Shown here piece by piece: positions 5,346-6,258 of a stretch of 6,258 bases of DNA. Origin of the DNA: Dehalococcoidia bacterium (lineage in GTDB: Bacteria; Chloroflexota; Dehalococcoidia; Lucifugimonadales; UBA3495). How positions within the stretch are numbered: position 1 is the stretch's first letter; every line of letters begins with the position of its first letter. The stretch is from positions 1-6,258 of the forward strand of contig JAJDXU010000416.1 of the NCBI GenBank assembly GCA_022823105.1, written 5' to 3'. Under the pieces are notes generated by a model. The model saw only the letters and a list, made by a program, of their open reading frames with translations. It made no database searches and was not told the origin of the DNA. A program made the translations under genes and the position numbers.

Positions 5346-6258
5346 GTGGACACCGTAACCCTGGACAGATTTGAACTGACCGGCGCGCTCGGCAGCGGAG
5401 CCGATTACGACGTTCGCTCCGCCGTTGACCGGGAAACCGGTCAGCAGGTCGTTTTGAAGCGTCCATCGCCGCAGGCTGTGCGCCGGCAGATGCACGGCCC
5501 CATTGAGGAGCGGACCACTCGAACACTGGAAGCATATGAACGGGCCGGGCAGAATTGCGACGCGGTGCCCCGCGTGGTCGGGGTCTCGGATGCCGCCATC
5601 CATGACGAGTATTTTGGAGACGATTGCGGCCAACCGTATCGAGTACGAGTCGAGGAGAGGTCGCAGGGTATTCCGCTGGTCGGCGACCCTCGCAGCCGCA
5701 TTCTCAGGGTACCCATCGGGCTCGGCCAGAACCTGTTCGCGTTGCATCCGATGGCACTGCCCGCGGGAGCTGGGACGTGGCCAATACAGGCTCAACTCCT
5801 GGCGGCGCAAGAAACCTACGAGGCCGCGGGATATGCCTTGCTGGATCTGGGCCCGCACAATGTGTTTTACTCGCCGGGTTCGGGCCGAGTCTCCCTGATC
5901 GACGCCGGCGCGTTGGTCGGTCATGGCATCGACAGCGCCCAGAGCAATCGGGGTCCCCAAGATGTGCACGACTTCTACCTCGAGATTCTGAAATTCTACC
6001 TGTCCCCTGATGTCCCACCCGACGATCCCGGCGGCTACTACGATCCATACAACCAACGGCCCGTGATATCCCTGGGTCAGGAGTGCGACGACCTGGTGAG
6101 CGCGTTCTCGGGGGTTCACGACAACCTGCGCGACGCCGTTGAGATGTGTGTCGGAAAGATCAGGTCCCGCGGCTACGGTTGCGTGGCGGAATTTGGCCAC
6201 GACTTGCAGGATTGCCTGTCGCAAATTACCATCCGTAATGATGGCATGGCCGGTCGGG
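5346..6258 (+). CDS. diverged protein-kinase-fold protein (3' end cut by window)
   Basis: The frame stays open for 304 codons from the GTG at 5346 to the right edge; this is the first plausible start after an in-frame stop. Kinase-fold marks: a nucleotide-loop-like L15-G16-S17-G18 ending in V23; VVLK with K38 in the place of the VAIK lysine; a catalytic-loop-like LDLGPHNVF with D167 and N172; and IDAG with D186 in place of DFG. Changed positions: HRD reads L165-L166-D167, the loop lysine is G169, and DFG is DAG. The stretch between K38 and D167 is longer (128 residues) than in typical Ser/Thr kinases. No membrane segment is seen. It starts 15 bases after the prmA stop, so it is probably co-transcribed. 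It could be an atypical small-molecule or protein kinase or a pseudokinase. I do not recognise a named family. The start could be wrong, since no Shine-Dalgarno is present. Confidence 0.78.
   Translation, partial: MDTVTLDRFELTGALGSGADYDVRSAVDRETGQQVVLKRPSPQAVRRQMHGPIEERTTRTLEAYERAGQNCDAVPRVVGVSDAAIHDEYFGDDCGQPYRVRVEERSQGIPLVGDPRSRILRVPIGLGQNLFALHPMALPAGAGTWPIQAQLLAAQETYEAAGYALLDLGPHNVFYSPGSGRVSLIDAGALVGHGIDSAQSNRGPQDVHDFYLEILKFYLSPDVPPDDPGGYYDPYNQRPVISLGQECDDLVSAFSGVHDNLRDAVEMCVGKIRSRGYGCVAEFGHDLQDCLSQITIRNDGMAGR

Noticed and set aside
5163..6224. Long minus-strand open frame of 353 codons
   Set aside because: It lies antisense to prmA's end and the kinase-like gene. Its translation shows no recognisable domain, whereas the plus frame has conserved motifs. 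Long antisense frames are expected at this GC content.

Overview
The window is a moderately GC-rich (roughly 60 percent by eye), densely packed bacterial chromosomal segment. It holds six protein genes (two cut by the window edges) and one tRNA gene. I see no insertion sequence, CRISPR array, integrase or origin. Most gaps are under 100 bases; the largest is about 170. The most likely host is a free-living bacterium. A dnaJ-prmA pair away from dnaK, a DnaJ with a charged C-terminal tail, and several genes without Shine-Dalgarno sequences would fit a Chloroflexota (SAR202 / Dehalococcoidia-like) genome. That assignment is an inference, not something the sequence proves.

Layout. Positions 1-927 (minus) encode a 3-hydroxyisobutyrate dehydrogenase-family NAD(P) oxidoreductase whose stop codon lies beyond the left edge. 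A short divergent promoter region (928-1023) separates it from a plus-strand tRNA-Gln(TTG) gene at 1024-1097 with an encoded CCA end. A strong hairpin at 1112-1141 follows and probably ends transcription from both sides. Positions 2959 down to 1171 (minus) form a two-gene unit: a small cupin protein first, then a cytochrome P450. A 171-base divergent intergenic region (2960-3130) carries a clear sigma70-type promoter for the plus-strand unit dnaJ (3131-4396), prmA (4470-5330) and a kinase-fold protein (5346 to beyond the right edge).

How the genes fit together. The plus-strand unit pairs a Hsp40 co-chaperone with the ribosomal protein L11 methyltransferase, a known neighbourhood in bacteria. 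It adds an unfamiliar, strongly diverged protein-kinase-like gene only 15 bases after prmA. The minus-strand unit looks like a small oxidative-metabolism operon (cupin plus P450) without its own redox partner in view. The least explained item is the kinase-like protein: it keeps the Lys/Asp/Asn/Asp skeleton of the kinase fold but has lost the His and Arg of HRD, the catalytic-loop Lys and the Phe of DFG.
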